From positions 3,100,001 through 3,164,000 of the forward strand of contig OZ251535.1 in NCBI GenBank assembly GCA_965243165.1: 64,000 bases of DNA. Direction: 5' to 3'. Origin of the DNA: CATQHD01 sp965243165 (GTDB lineage: Bacteria; Actinomycetota; Acidimicrobiia; Spongiisociales; Spongiisociaceae). The position numbers and the translations under genes are program-made. The first letter of the stretch is position 1. Every line of letters starts with the position of its first letter. Positions 9,342 to 23,161 of the stretch are shown in pieces. The notes under the pieces were generated by a model, which saw only the letters and a program-made list of their open reading frames with translations, was not told the origin of the DNA and searched no databases.

Positions 9342-10435
9342 CCCGGACAGACAGGCCGGCCCCCGGGCTGACCCCGGTGATCCTGGCGGGGGGCCGGGGG
9401 ACCCGGCTGTGGCCGCTGTCCCGCTCCGAACACCCCAAGCCCCTGATCCGGTTGACCGGAGGGCTCTCCCTGCTGCAGGAGACGGTGCGCCGCGCCGCCG
9501 CCGTCCCCGGAGCGGACCGCCCGATCATCGTGTGCGGCCAAGCCCATCACCAGCTCATCGTCCGCCAGCTGGAGGAGATCGGCGCCCTCGACTGCACCGT
9601 CCTGCTCGAGCCCTTCGGACGCGGCACCGCCCCGGCCGCCGCCGCCGCCGCCTTCGCCCTGGAAGAGGACGGCCTCATGCTGGTGCTGCCCGCCGACCAC
9701 CTGGTGGACGACGACGCCGCCTTCGGCGCCGCCGTCCAGACCGCCGCCCCCGCCGCCGCCGCCGGCTGGCTGGCCGCCTTCGGCGCCGCCCCCGACCGCC
9801 CCGAGACCGGATACGGCTACATAGAGGAGGGCGGCCCGCTCCCCGGCCTGGACGGCGGGGTCCGCCGCATCGCCTCCTTCCAGGAGAAACCCGACCTGCC
9901 GACCGCCCGGCGTTATCTGGAGACCGGCCGCCACCTGTGGAACAGCGGCATGTTCCTGTTCCGGGCGGGAACCTATCTGGAGGAACTCCGCCTGTTCCAC
10001 CCGGAGATCGCGGCCCGGACCGAAGCCGCCCTCGCCGCCTCCCCCCGCCCCCCCGCCCCCCCGGCGGACCGGGCCGCCCTGCTCGACCCCGGCGCCTTCG
10101 GCGGCTGCCCGTCCGAATCGATCGACCGGGCGGTCATGGAACGGACCGGCCGCGGAGCGGCGGCGCGCCTGGCGGCCGGATGGAGGGACGTGGGGTCCTG
10201 GTACTCCCTCTGGGAACTGGGGCCCAGGGACGAAGCCGGAAACGCCGCCTCCGGCCCCGTTCACCTCCAGGACGCATCCTCCAACCTGGTGCGGGCGGAC
10301 GGCGGCCGGCCGGTGTCGGTGGTCGGCCTCGAAGGGGTGATAGTGGTGGACTCCGGCGGCGCGGTGCTGGTGGCGGCGATGGACCGCGCCCAAGACGTGG
10401 CGCCGCCCCCTCCCCCGGACAACCCGGAGGCCTGA
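9338..10435 (+). CDS. manC: Mannose-1-phosphate guanylyltransferase
   Basis: The protein (365 aa) makes GDP-mannose from mannose-1-phosphate and GTP, feeding cell-surface glycans. The nucleotidyltransferase signature VILAGGRGTRLWPLSRS with HPKP follows the N-terminus. Further conserved pieces are VLPADHLV, PETGYGYIE, FQEKPDLPTA and LWNSGMFLF, then the short C-terminal extension after DVGSWYSLWEL. The phosphomannose-isomerase domain found in bifunctional enzymes is absent, as in many actinobacterial versions. The ATG at 9338 overlaps the dgt stop, giving a two-gene operon. Very Ala/Pro-rich inserts (PRPPAPPADRAA) match the high GC of the host. The symbol follows the family; a closely related sugar nucleotidyltransferase is possible. 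Confidence 0.88.
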   Translation: MTRTDRPAPGLTPVILAGGRGTRLWPLSRSEHPKPLIRLTGGLSLLQETVRRAAAVPGADRPIIVCGQAHHQLIVRQLEEIGALDCTVLLEPFGRGTAPAAAAAAFALEEDGLMLVLPADHLVDDDAAFGAAVQTAAPAAAAGWLAAFGAAPDRPETGYGYIEEGGPLPGLDGGVRRIASFQEKPDLPTARRYLETGRHLWNSGMFLFRAGTYLEELRLFHPEIAARTEAALAASPRPPAPPADRAALLDPGAFGGCPSESIDRAVMERTGRGAAARLAAGWRDVGSWYSLWELGPRDEAGNAASGPVHLQDASSNLVRADGGRPVSVVGLEGVIVVDSGGAVLVAAMDRAQDVAPPPPPDNPEA

Positions 10436-10479
10436 ACACCGCCTCCGCCCGTCGGATGCCGCCGTCCGGCCCCTTGCCG

Positions 10480-10770
10480 GGGGAACGCGAAATCTTCTCG
10501 AACGACCCCCTAGACGGAAGCCCGAAAATTTGGTATACCTATTGGGCTGAATCACAAACACCGCCGCCGGGGTTCTGGAGTGTGCGGCGGTCATCATCGG
10601 GGCGGCCCCGGACGGGCATCACAGAGCCGGGGCAGAGGCGGCGTTGCCCGGAGGAAGATCCGATGCTGGTGGCGGCGGCGGGGGAGGGCACCCGGCGAAG
10701 CCGGGCGGTGGTGCGGGTTTTCGCGGTCTACGGTGGGGTTTTCCTGGGGTTTGGGTTTTGGAGGACGGAT
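10480..10770 (+). repeat. Interspersed repeat family A, copy 1 (diverged)
   Basis: The gap 10436-10961 has no gene I support. It holds a copy of a repeat that recurs near 21210-21800, 34080-34604 and 36836-37375. The conserved core here is CCCGAAAATTTGGTATACC at about 10525, followed by an imperfect stem made of ACCGCCGC and GCGGCGGT arms around a variable loop. This copy is in the same orientation as the 36836 copy and is shorter and more diverged. From 10770 to 10940 nothing further is recognised. Confidence 0.7.
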
Positions 10771-10961
10771 TTCGCGCGGTCTCTCAGTTGCCTAGTTTTG
10801 GATGTGTCAAGCGAATGTCAACCCGCCTTTTCACGTACACCAAGCTGATAAGCCGCGATAGCTGCACCTTGATGGTGCTCCATTTAGCGGCGCAGGCGAC
10901 TGGTGGCATGGTTATAAACTGACCGAATGACGACCAACCTCTGAAGGAGACAACCCCGCCA

Positions 10962-11870
10962 ATGACCGCCGCAACCACTCCCACAACTACCAAGTACCCG
11001 ATCGGGTGGGACGGCTTGGCCGACCGGATGGCTGACCTACTGGCAGACCGGATGACCGCTCGGCTGGACGACTTGGACGACCCGCAGGAACCGGCGGACC
11101 CAGCTGTGCACGAATGGCGGCTGGCCGCCCGGTTGGCTGACTTGCTGGCAGACCGGCTGGCCCTGACAGAAGTGCTGGCCGATGTGCTGGCTGTCCTGCG
11201 GGACGAACTGCTGGCCGACATGCTCACGTACTTGCTGGCAGACGTACGGACCGACCGAGACGGCCTAGACGGGCGGACGGCAGACCTGCTGACCGCCCGG
11301 ATGGCCGCCCGAATGTACGATCGGATGGCCGCCCGGTTGGCTGACCTCCTCACTACCCGGCTGGCCGCCCAGTCCTCCGCTTACTCCACGACCCACAGGA
11401 TGACCGCCGATGCACTCGCCGCCGATGCCGCTGCAGTCGGGTGGGACGGCTTGGCTGACCGGATGGCTGAGTTGCTGGCCGCCGAGATGACCGCTCGGTT
11501 AGATGACCCAGACGACCCGCAGGAGCTGGCCGCCCGGCTGGCCAACCTGCTGGCCAACCGGGCCGCCCTGACCGAAACACTGACCGATGTGCTGGCTGCC
11601 CTGCGGGACGAACTGTTGGCCGACATGCTCACGTACTTGTTGACAGATGGTCAGACCGACCAAGACGAACTAGACGCCCTGGTGGACGCCGGGCTGGCAG
11701 ATCGGGCCGATCTGGACAACCTGCAGGACGAGATACTGGCCGACCGGATGTATGACCGGATCGCCACTCGGTTGGCTGACCCGTTGACCACCCGGCTGGT
11801 CGACCGGGCCGCCGCTCACTCACTCAATCCACGAAAGGATACCGACCGACTGGTAGACGACCCACAATGA
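10962..11870 (+). CDS. Unrecognised helical repeat protein (LADRM/LLADRL motifs)
   Basis: I do not recognise this 302-aa protein. It has two internal repeats of about 150 residues. Each begins GWDGLADRMA(D/E)LLA, continues with MTARLDD(L/P)DDPQE, and later has VLA(V/A)LRDELLADMLTYLL. Within each repeat short units such as RLADLLADRL recur and predict long amphipathic helices with alternating Leu/Ala and Asp/Arg faces. There is no signal peptide, membrane segment or Cys. The start is well supported by GAAGGAGA at about 10942-10949, some twelve bases upstream of the ATG. The gene converges on rpoC and lies just downstream of a family A repeat. Its composition (mostly L, A, D, R, T) could reflect expansion of a short unit. 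A coiled-coil, filament-forming or lipid-surface role would be guesswork. Confidence 0.7.
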   Translation: MTAATTPTTTKYPIGWDGLADRMADLLADRMTARLDDLDDPQEPADPAVHEWRLAARLADLLADRLALTEVLADVLAVLRDELLADMLTYLLADVRTDRDGLDGRTADLLTARMAARMYDRMAARLADLLTTRLAAQSSAYSTTHRMTADALAADAAAVGWDGLADRMAELLAAEMTARLDDPDDPQELAARLANLLANRAALTETLTDVLAALRDELLADMLTYLLTDGQTDQDELDALVDAGLADRADLDNLQDEILADRMYDRIATRLADPLTTRLVDRAAAHSLNPRKDTDRLVDDPQ

Positions 11871-11904
11871 AACCGCGAGGCCATGCAACCGCGGGAGGGC
11901 CCCT

Positions 11905-11922
11905 CGCTGGGGCACCCCAGCG
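11905..11922 (-). terminator. Perfect 8-bp hairpin between convergent genes
   Basis: CGCTGGGG and CCCCAGCG form a perfect stem with a two-base loop, between the stop of the helical repeat gene (11870) and the stop of rpoC (11940). No T tract follows on either strand, so it may act as a GC-rich terminator or simply as a boundary structure. Confidence 0.35.
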
Positions 11923-11939
11923 GCACAGGGGGCGGGGGG

Positions 11940-16046
<4,107 letters not shown>

Positions 16047-16049
16047 TAT

Positions 16050-19000
16050 CTAACCTTCTTCCCTGCGCTCCGGGCGCGATATGTTGATTCCGAGCGATTC
16101 CGACGTTCGGTAGAGATCCTCGTCCAGGTCCTTGAACTGGATCTCCTCGCCCGCCGCCAGCAGCTCGACGTTCAGACACAGGCTCTGCATCTCTTTGATG
16201 AGCACCTTGAAGGACTCCGGTATCCCCGGCTCCGGGATGTTGTCGCCCTTCACGATCGACTCGTAGACCTTCACCCTCCCCAGCACGTCGTCCGACTTGA
16301 TGGTCAGGATCTCCTGCAGGGCGTAGGCGGCGCCGTAGGCCTCCAGCGCCCACACCTCCATCTCGCCGAACCGCTGCCCGCCGAACTGCGCCTTGCCGCC
16401 CAACGGCTGCTGGGTGATCATCGAATAGGGGCCGGTGGAGCGGGCGTGGAGCTTGTCGTCCACCAGGTGAACCAGCTTGAGGATGTAGTGGTACCCCACG
16501 GTTACGGGAGCGTCGAAAGCCAGCCCGGTGCGCCCGTCGTGGAGCACCGCCTTGCCGTCTTCGTCGATGAGCCGGTCGCCGTCCCGGTTGGGCAGGCTGT
16601 TGCCGATGACCTCGTTGATCTCGTCCTCGTTGGCGCCGTTGAACACCGGGGTGGCCACGAACGACCAAGGGGGGGCGCCGCCCTTCCTGGGGCTGTCATC
16701 GGATTCGTAGGCCTCCCAGCCCTGCGCGGCCGCCCAACCCAGATGGGTCTCGAGCACCTGGCCGAGGTTCATGCGGGAGGGAACCCCCAGCGGAGAGAGC
16801 ACGATGTCCACCGGAGTGCCGTCCGCCAGGAAGGGCATGTCCTCCTCGGGGAGGATCTTGGCGATCACCCCCTTGTTTCCGTGGCGGCCGGCCAGCTTGT
16901 CGCCCTCCGAGATCTTGCGCTGGCTGGCCACGTAGACCCGCACCAGCTCGTTCACCCCCGGCTGGAGGTCGTCGTACCCCTCCTCGCGCCGGAACACCTT
17001 CACGTCGATCACCTTGCCGGTCTCGCCGTGGGGCACTTTGAGAGAGGAGTCGCGCACTTCGCGGGCCTTCTCGCCGAAGATGGCCCGCAGCAGCCGTTCT
17101 TCGGGGGTCATCTCGGTCTCCCCCTTGGGGGTCACCTTGCCGACCAGGTAGTCGCCCGGCCCCACGTCGGCCCCCACCCTGATCACGCCGTAGTCGTCGA
17201 GGTCGCGCAGCGCCTCCTCGGCCACGTTGGGGATGTCGCGGGTGATCTCCTCCGCCCCCAGCTTGGTGTCGCGGGCGTCCACCTCGTACTGCTCGATGTG
17301 GACGGAGGTGAGGATGTCTTCCTTCACCAGCCGGTGGCTGAGCACGATGGCATCCTCGAAATTATGACCCTTCCAGGGCATGAAGGCCGCCAGCAGGTTC
17401 TTGCCGAGGGCCAGCTCGCCGCGGTCGGTGGAGGGGCCGTCGGCCAGCACCGCCCCCGCCCGCACCCGCTGCCCCTTCCGCACCACCGGCTTCTGGTTGA
17501 TGGAGGTGCCCTGGTTGGAACGCTCGAACTTGCGCAGCGGATAGCGGTGTATCTTCGGAAGCCGGTCGGGGTGCTTGCGGGATTTGTACTCCCTGACCGC
17601 GATCTCCTCCCCCGTTACCTCCAACACCACCCCGCTGACGCCGCAGACCACCATCTCCCCGGAGTCCAAGGCCGCCCTGGCCTCCACGCCCGTGCCCACC
17701 AGCGGGGCCTCGGCCCGGAGGAGCGGAACCGCCTGGCGCTGCATGTTGGAGCCCATCAAGGCCCGGTTGCCGTCGTCGTGCTCGAGAAAGGGGATGAGCG
17801 AAGTGGCGATCGACACGATCTGCTGGGGCGACACGTCCATGAAGTCGACCATGCCGGGCGGCACGGAGTCGACTTCTCCGCCCGCCTTGCGCACCAGCAC
17901 GCGGTCCCTCACGAAATGACCGTCCTCGTCGAGGGGGGCGCTGGCCTGGGCGATCACGTGCCGCTCTTCTTCATGGGCGGTGAGATGCTTGACCTCGTCG
18001 GTCGCCCGGCCGTCCTTCACCACCCGGTAAGGGGTGGCGATGAACCCGAACTCGTTGACCCTCGCGTAGCTGGCCAGCGACCCGATCAGGCCGATGTTGG
18101 GGCCCTCGGGGGTCTCGATGGGGCACATGCGCCCGTAGTGGGAGGGGTGGACGTCCCTCACTTCGAACCCGGCCCGCTCCCGCGTAACGCCCCCCGGCCC
18201 CAGGGCCGACAGGCGGCGGCGGTGGGTCAGCCCCGCCAACGGGTTGGGCTGGTCCATGAACTGGCTGAGCTGGCTGGAACCGAAGAACTCCTTGATGGCG
18301 CCCACCACCGGGCGGATGTTGATCAGGCTCTGGGGGGTGATGGCGTCCGAATCCTGGGTGGTCATCCGCTCCCGCACCTGCCGCTCCATCCGCGCCAGTC
18401 CGATCCGGATCTGGTTCTTCACCAGCTCGCCCACCGTGCGCACCCGGCGGTTGCCGAAGTGGTCGGTGTCGTCGCGCTGCACCCGCACCTCTTGGCCGTC
18501 CTCGGCGGGGATCAGCCCGTCCTCCGTCAGCCTGTCCTCCCCGGCCCGCTCGGCGGGCAGGATCTTGTAGGTCATGCTCTGCTTGCCCTCGGCGAGGTGG
18601 AGCATGTAGCGGATGGTGTTGACCAGGACCTCGCGGGAGAGCAGGCCGCCGCCCACCGCGTAGTCGTCGGGGTTGGCGAACTTCTGGTTCACCTTGTAGC
18701 GGCCCACCTCGGTCAGGTCGTAGCGCTTCCGGTTCTTGAAGAGGGAGTTGACGAGGCTGCGGGCCGACTCCACCGCCGAGGGCTCGCCCGGTCGCTGCTT
18801 GCGGTAGAAGTCCCGCAGGGCGTCATCCACGGTGACCACGTCCGCGTCCTTGGCCAGGGTGTTCTGTATGATCTCGGACCCGTCGAACAGGTCGAGTATC
18901 TGCTCGTTGGTCTCGGCGATGCCCAAGGCCCGTACGAAGGAGGTGATGTACTGGCGCCGCTTGCGGTCCACCTTGACCCCCATGGTGTCCCGCTTGTCGA

Positions 19001-19514
19001 TGTCGAACAGGCACCAGGCGCCCTGGCCGGGGATGATCTTGGCGCCGTAGACGTCCTTGCCTGAGATCTTGTCGATCGACCTGTCGAAGTAGACGCCCGG
19101 GGAGCGCACCAGCTGGCTCACCACCACCCGCTCGGTGCCGTTGATGATGAAGGTGCCGTTTTCGGTCATCATGGGAAAGTCGCCCAGGAACACCCCCTGC
19201 TCCTTGATCTCCCCGGTGCCCCGGTTGAGGAAACGGGCGGTCACGTGCAGGGGCTTGGCGTAGCTGGCGTCGCGCTCCTTGGCCTCTTCCTTCGTCATCG
19301 GCGCCTCGCCGAAGTAGTGGTTGCTGAGCTCCAGCGCCAGAGAGCCGGAGAAGTCCTCGATCGGCGACAGCTGCTCGAGAACCGCGGTCAGGCCCTCCTC
19401 GAGCAACCGGTCGAAGGATCGGCGCTGCACCTCGAGGAGATCCGGCAGGTCTCGAACCTCTTTGATCTTCGAGAACGACAGGCGCTCACGCTCGGCGACG
19501 CGGGCTGCGGCCAC
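16050..19514 (-). CDS. rpoB: DNA-directed RNA polymerase subunit beta
   Basis: This is the beta subunit of RNA polymerase (1154 aa). The rifampicin-binding cluster is intact and wild-type-like: SSQLSQFMDQPNPLAGLTHR followed by RRLSALGPGG, with D, H and S at the usual resistance positions, then CPIETPEGPNIGLIGSLA. The C-terminal active-site parts RHGNKGVIAKILPEEDMPF and MNLGQVLETHLG are also present. Start MAAARVAERERLSFSKIKEV is preceded by GGAGGT at about 19525. rpoC follows after three bases. Upstream is a 385-base gap after rplL containing a hairpin, a common attenuator position in this operon. Confidence 0.97.
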   Translation of the reverse strand: MAAARVAERERLSFSKIKEVRDLPDLLEVQRRSFDRLLEEGLTAVLEQLSPIEDFSGSLALELSNHYFGEAPMTKEEAKERDASYAKPLHVTARFLNRGTGEIKEQGVFLGDFPMMTENGTFIINGTERVVVSQLVRSPGVYFDRSIDKISGKDVYGAKIIPGQGAWCLFDIDKRDTMGVKVDRKRRQYITSFVRALGIAETNEQILDLFDGSEIIQNTLAKDADVVTVDDALRDFYRKQRPGEPSAVESARSLVNSLFKNRKRYDLTEVGRYKVNQKFANPDDYAVGGGLLSREVLVNTIRYMLHLAEGKQSMTYKILPAERAGEDRLTEDGLIPAEDGQEVRVQRDDTDHFGNRRVRTVGELVKNQIRIGLARMERQVRERMTTQDSDAITPQSLINIRPVVGAIKEFFGSSQLSQFMDQPNPLAGLTHRRRLSALGPGGVTRERAGFEVRDVHPSHYGRMCPIETPEGPNIGLIGSLASYARVNEFGFIATPYRVVKDGRATDEVKHLTAHEEERHVIAQASAPLDEDGHFVRDRVLVRKAGGEVDSVPPGMVDFMDVSPQQIVSIATSLIPFLEHDDGNRALMGSNMQRQAVPLLRAEAPLVGTGVEARAALDSGEMVVCGVSGVVLEVTGEEIAVREYKSRKHPDRLPKIHRYPLRKFERSNQGTSINQKPVVRKGQRVRAGAVLADGPSTDRGELALGKNLLAAFMPWKGHNFEDAIVLSHRLVKEDILTSVHIEQYEVDARDTKLGAEEITRDIPNVAEEALRDLDDYGVIRVGADVGPGDYLVGKVTPKGETEMTPEERLLRAIFGEKAREVRDSSLKVPHGETGKVIDVKVFRREEGYDDLQPGVNELVRVYVASQRKISEGDKLAGRHGNKGVIAKILPEEDMPFLADGTPVDIVLSPLGVPSRMNLGQVLETHLGWAAAQGWEAYESDDSPRKGGAPPWSFVATPVFNGANEDEINEVIGNSLPNRDGDRLIDEDGKAVLHDGRTGLAFDAPVTVGYHYILKLVHLVDDKLHARSTGPYSMITQQPLGGKAQFGGQRFGEMEVWALEAYGAAYALQEILTIKSDDVLGRVKVYESIVKGDNIPEPGIPESFKVLIKEMQSLCLNVELLAAGEEIQFKDLDEDLYRTSESLGINISRPERREEG

Positions 19515-19634
19515 AACTACCTCCTAGCTCTGCTGCTTCCCATGCTCCCGGCCGGACGCCCCGCCCCCTGCCCCCGTCCGCAGGCCCCGCCGAACCCCGC
19601 GGGGCTCGGAACAGGGCCGCAAGGCGCGGCGCGG

Positions 19635-19666
19635 CCCCATGCAGGGCGGCGCCCGAAGGCATGGGG
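19635..19666 (-). promoter_or_regulatory. Hairpin in the rplL-rpoB gap, possible attenuator
   Basis: The 385-base gap 19515-19899 has no gene I support. CCCCATGC at 19635-19642 pairs with GCATGGGG at 19659-19666, and the loop itself contains GC-rich complementary bases. In other bacteria partial termination between rplL and rpoB sets the ratio of ribosomal protein to polymerase. No T tract is visible, so the role is a guess. Confidence 0.3.
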
Positions 19667-19899
19667 TTTACGCGCGCAAGAGACAGGACAGCACGCGTCT
19701 GCCCTGCCTCGACCGGCTCAGCTATGATCGACGGACTCCCGCCTCAATTCCCCTCCGGGTAAAATCCCGTCCAAGTTCACCGCCACCATACCACAGCCCG
19801 CGAAAAATCCAAACCCGCCGGGGCGGCGCGCGGCCCGCCCGCCCCGCAGGCGGAAGGGCTTCCCGCCGGGGACCCGAGCGGGCCGGGGGTCCGGGCGTC

Positions 19900-20286
19900 T
19901 CAGCGGACTTCGGCGCTGCCGCCCACCGCTTCGATCTTGGCTCTGGCCGCCTCGGCCTCGTCCTTGGAAACGGCCTCGAGAACCACGTTGGGGAGGCCGT
20001 CCACCAGCGCCTTGGCTTCCTTGAGGCCCAGGGTGGTGAGAGAGCGGACTTCCTTGATGACCTGGATCTTCTTCTCGCCGGATCCGGTCAGCACCAGATC
20101 GAACTCGAACTGCTCCTCTTCGGCTGCTTCGTCGGCGGCGCCGTCGCCCGATCCGGGCGCCGCAACGACCCCCGCCACCGCGGTCACCTCGAAATGCGCC
20201 TCGAAAGCGTCGAGGAACTCCTTCAGCTCCAAGACCGTCATCTCGTCGAAGACGCCCAGCAGCTCCTCGGTGCTCATCCTGGCCAT
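19900..20286 (-). CDS. rplL: Ribosomal protein bL12 (L7/L12)
   Basis: This is the stalk protein that recruits elongation factors to the ribosome (128 aa). The N-terminal dimerisation helix reads MSTEELLGVFDEMTVLELKE. A flexible Ala/Gly/Asp/Glu hinge follows (VVAAPGSGDGAADEAAEE), then the C-terminal domain EFDLVLTGSGEKKIQVIKEV with LGLKEAKALVDGLPNVV. I chose the ATG at 20286 (MARMSTEEL): AGGAGG sits seven bases upstream, whereas the ATG at 20292 would be only one base away from it. It directly follows rplJ (two-base gap). The spacing to rpoB downstream is long. Confidence 0.95.
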   Translation of the reverse strand: MARMSTEELLGVFDEMTVLELKEFLDAFEAHFEVTAVAGVVAAPGSGDGAADEAAEEEQFEFDLVLTGSGEKKIQVIKEVRSLTTLGLKEAKALVDGLPNVVLEAVSKDEAEAARAKIEAVGGSAEVR

Positions 20287-20288
20287 GA

Positions 20289-20882
20289 TCATTCCTCCTG
20301 TTTCTCCGCCTCCGGGCCTGAGCCCGCCGAGGCTTCTTCTTCTGCCCCGCCGGCAGCTCCGGCGGCCTCCTCCTTGCGTTCGAGCAGCTGCCCAAACACC
20401 GAAGCGGCCTCCCTGGTGAACGAACCCATCAGGAACGCCGCCCTCGACATCGGCCCCTTGAAGGCGCCCGCCAGCTTCGCCAGCAACACCGGGCGGTCCT
20501 CGACCGCGGCCAGCGCCGCCACCTTTTCGGCCTCTATCACCTGCCCGTTCAGCAGGCCGGCCTTGATCACGAAGTTCTCGTGCTCCTTGCTGAACTCGAC
20601 GAGGGCGCGGGCGGCCGCAACCGGATCGTCCTCTGCGAAAGCCACCGCGGTGGGCCCCCTCAGCCATTCATCCAGCCCGTGCTGCCCCAAATCGTTCAGA
20701 GCCCGGCGGGTGAGGGACATCTTCAGCACCTTGTAACGGGCGCCGGCCTCTCGGAGCGAACGGCGGAGCTCCTGCTGTTGGGCGACCGTAAGCCCCCGAT
20801 ATTCGGTCAGAAAAGAGGTGGAGGAAGCCGCGAAGCGATCCTTGATCCGCTCGACCGCCTGCACCTTGTCGGGTCTCGGCAT
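20289..20882 (-). CDS. rplJ: Ribosomal protein uL10
   Basis: This protein forms the base of the L7/L12 stalk (197 aa). The N-terminus MPRPDKVQAVERIKDRFA and the segment FLTEYRGLTVAQQQELRRSL are typical of uL10, as is the KVLKMSLTRRALND strand-helix. The C-terminal helix that binds bL12 dimers (FTREAASVFGQLLERKEEA) precedes an acidic Ala/Glu tail. ATG 20882 has GAGGAGG about ten bases upstream. A longer upstream frame exists but lacks homology. Unusually, about 1 kb of repeat-filled DNA separates it from rplA, so the L11 and L10 operons are physically split; L10 leader control was not identified. Confidence 0.95.
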   Translation of the reverse strand: MPRPDKVQAVERIKDRFAASSTSFLTEYRGLTVAQQQELRRSLREAGARYKVLKMSLTRRALNDLGQHGLDEWLRGPTAVAFAEDDPVAAARALVEFSKEHENFVIKAGLLNGQVIEAEKVAALAAVEDRPVLLAKLAGAFKGPMSRAAFLMGSFTREAASVFGQLLERKEEAAGAAGGAEEEASAGSGPEAEKQEE

Positions 20883-21209
20883 GGGCTGTTCCTCCTCTGT
20901 CCGGCGGCGCCGCTCCGGCCCGCCCGCGCAGACGCGCCCGGCCGGGCGGCTGCAGAGGGGAAAGGGGCCGGCCGGCCCGAATCGACCTCGGCAGGCGAAT
21001 CCGTCCGGATCGCTTACACCGCCCGCCGCGAGGAACGGCCCTGGGTGAGCCTCCCTCCGCGGCACCGGTACCGGCTGTCTGCGGTCACGCAACCCCGGCG
21101 GCGTCCAGCCCCCGAAGCGCGGAGGCGCAGGATAACCGGCCGGGCGCAAAACGCCAAAACACCGCCGCGAAGGACGCAGCAGGGCGCCGAGCCGGGCGCA
21201 GCCAGACGG

Positions 21210-21800
21210 CAACTCCCAAGGTCTGCCCCGGCAAGAACCTCCGTGCAATCACGGCTCGAAGCTCGATTCCAACCCAAGAAGACGAGCGGCAGGGGGCGGC
21301 CAGATTGTTCGGGTGCGTCGGCCCGGCGGCGAAACCCCCGGCAGGCAAACCCGCCGTCTGCCGGCAACGTCCATCCGGCGCCGCTTCGTCGGCAACGGGC
21401 TTCGAGGCGGTCCTGTCAGGCGATCCGCCGTCTGCCGGCAACGTCCATCCTCACGCTGCCTTTACGCTCGTCTTCCAAACGCCCCCCCCCCCCCAAGTCC
21501 GCGAAAATCGGCCCACACCGCCGGCAAACCCGGGCCCATCCCCCGCCGCCGCCTCCTTGAACGAAAATCCGCCGGGCCGCACGAGGCCGCCTCCGGCCCG
21601 AGGGGGCCGGGCAGAACGGAATCCGTCTCTGACCGCCGCCCTCTCCAGAACTCGCGGCGGTGTATGTGCATCAGCCCAATAGGTATACCAAAATTCGGGG
21701 CCTCCGGCTAGGGGTACGTATGTTCGGAGAACTTTCGCGGACTCGCCGATTCGATCCTCCGGCCTCGCCCGGGAGCGCCCAGATCCGGGGAGAGGCAGAC
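21210..21800 (-). repeat. Interspersed repeat family A, copy 2, with inserted family B fragment and C13 tract
   Basis: The 1-kb gap 20883-21894 has no gene I support. It contains a family A copy inverted relative to copy 1. The core AATAGGTATACCAAAATTC lies near 21678, and the stem arms ACCGCCGC/GCGGCGGT precede it. The copy is interrupted around 21270-21480 by a segment resembling the tail of family B (see 42805-42890) and a direct duplication, CCGCCGTCTGCCGGCAACGT at about 21350 and 21427. A run of 13 C occupies 21482-21494 where the other copies have a short TCGAG-like stretch. Confidence 0.7.
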
Positions 21801-21817
21801 TCGGAGGCGGAAGTTGT

Positions 21818-21893
21818 TCCCTGTGTTGCCCTAGGTCAGAAGGGATGCGGCGCTTGTTTCGTCTGCCTGCCCCCGCTCTCGTGGATTATCGGG
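21818..21893 (-). repeat. Repeat family C, copy 1, next to the rplA stop
   Basis: About 75 bases here match 40778-40853 closely. Shared stretches include AGGTCAGAAGGG and GCCCCCGCTCTCGTG, each followed by ATTATCGGGG. It abuts the rplA stop codon. It may be a boundary or terminator element, but no clear stem with a T tract is present. Confidence 0.55.
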
Positions 21894-21894
21894 G

Positions 21895-22614
<720 letters not shown>

Positions 22615-22673
22615 GGTTTCCTCCTCGTGGTTCGACGAGCCGCGCCGGGCGGCTCCCAACTGGTCAGTAATGG

Positions 22674-23102
22674 TCAGTCGGCGATGACGACCCCCATCGA
22701 CCGGGCGGTGCCGGCCACGATCTTCATCGCCCCTTCGATATCTTCCGTGTTGAGGTCGGGGAGCTTGGTCTCGGCTATCTGCCGCAGCTGGGCGGCGGAC
22801 AGAGAGGCCACCTTCTCCCGGTTGGGCTCTGCGGAGCCCTTCTCCACCCGGACGGCTTGGCGGATCAGCACCGCCGCCGGGGGGGTCTTGGTGATGAAGG
22901 TGAAGGAACGGTCGGTGTAGATGGTTACCTCCGCCGGGATGATGGTGCCGATCTGCGCCTTGGTGGCGTCGTTGTACGACTTCACGAACTCCATGATGTT
23001 GATCCCGTATTGACCGAGCGCAGGGCCCACCGGCGGCGCCGGGGAGGCCTCCCCGGCGGGGATCTGGAGTTTCAGGATGGCCGTCACCCTCTTTCTGCCC
23101 AT
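22674..23102 (-). CDS. rplK: Ribosomal protein uL11
   Basis: This protein is part of the GTPase-associated centre and the target of RelA and thiopeptide signalling (142 aa). The N-terminal Pro-rich signature LQIPAGEASPAPPVGPALGQ is followed by YGINIMEFVKSYNDAT. The C-terminal rRNA-binding domain ends with IEGAMKIVAGTARSMGVVI. The length is standard. It lies between nusG and rplA on the same strand. Confidence 0.96.
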   Translation of the reverse strand: MGRKRVTAILKLQIPAGEASPAPPVGPALGQYGINIMEFVKSYNDATKAQIGTIIPAEVTIYTDRSFTFITKTPPAAVLIRQAVRVEKGSAEPNREKVASLSAAQLRQIAETKLPDLNTEDIEGAMKIVAGTARSMGVVIAD

Positions 23103-23161
23103 GCCGTCTTTCCTTTGCGTCTAGACCGTTGCGCCGCGCCGCCTGCCCGCCCGGGCCGGCG

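Noticed and set aside
19718..20395. Minus-strand frame overlapping rplL
   Set aside because: It is a shifted frame over rplL and the rplL-rpoB gap without homology.
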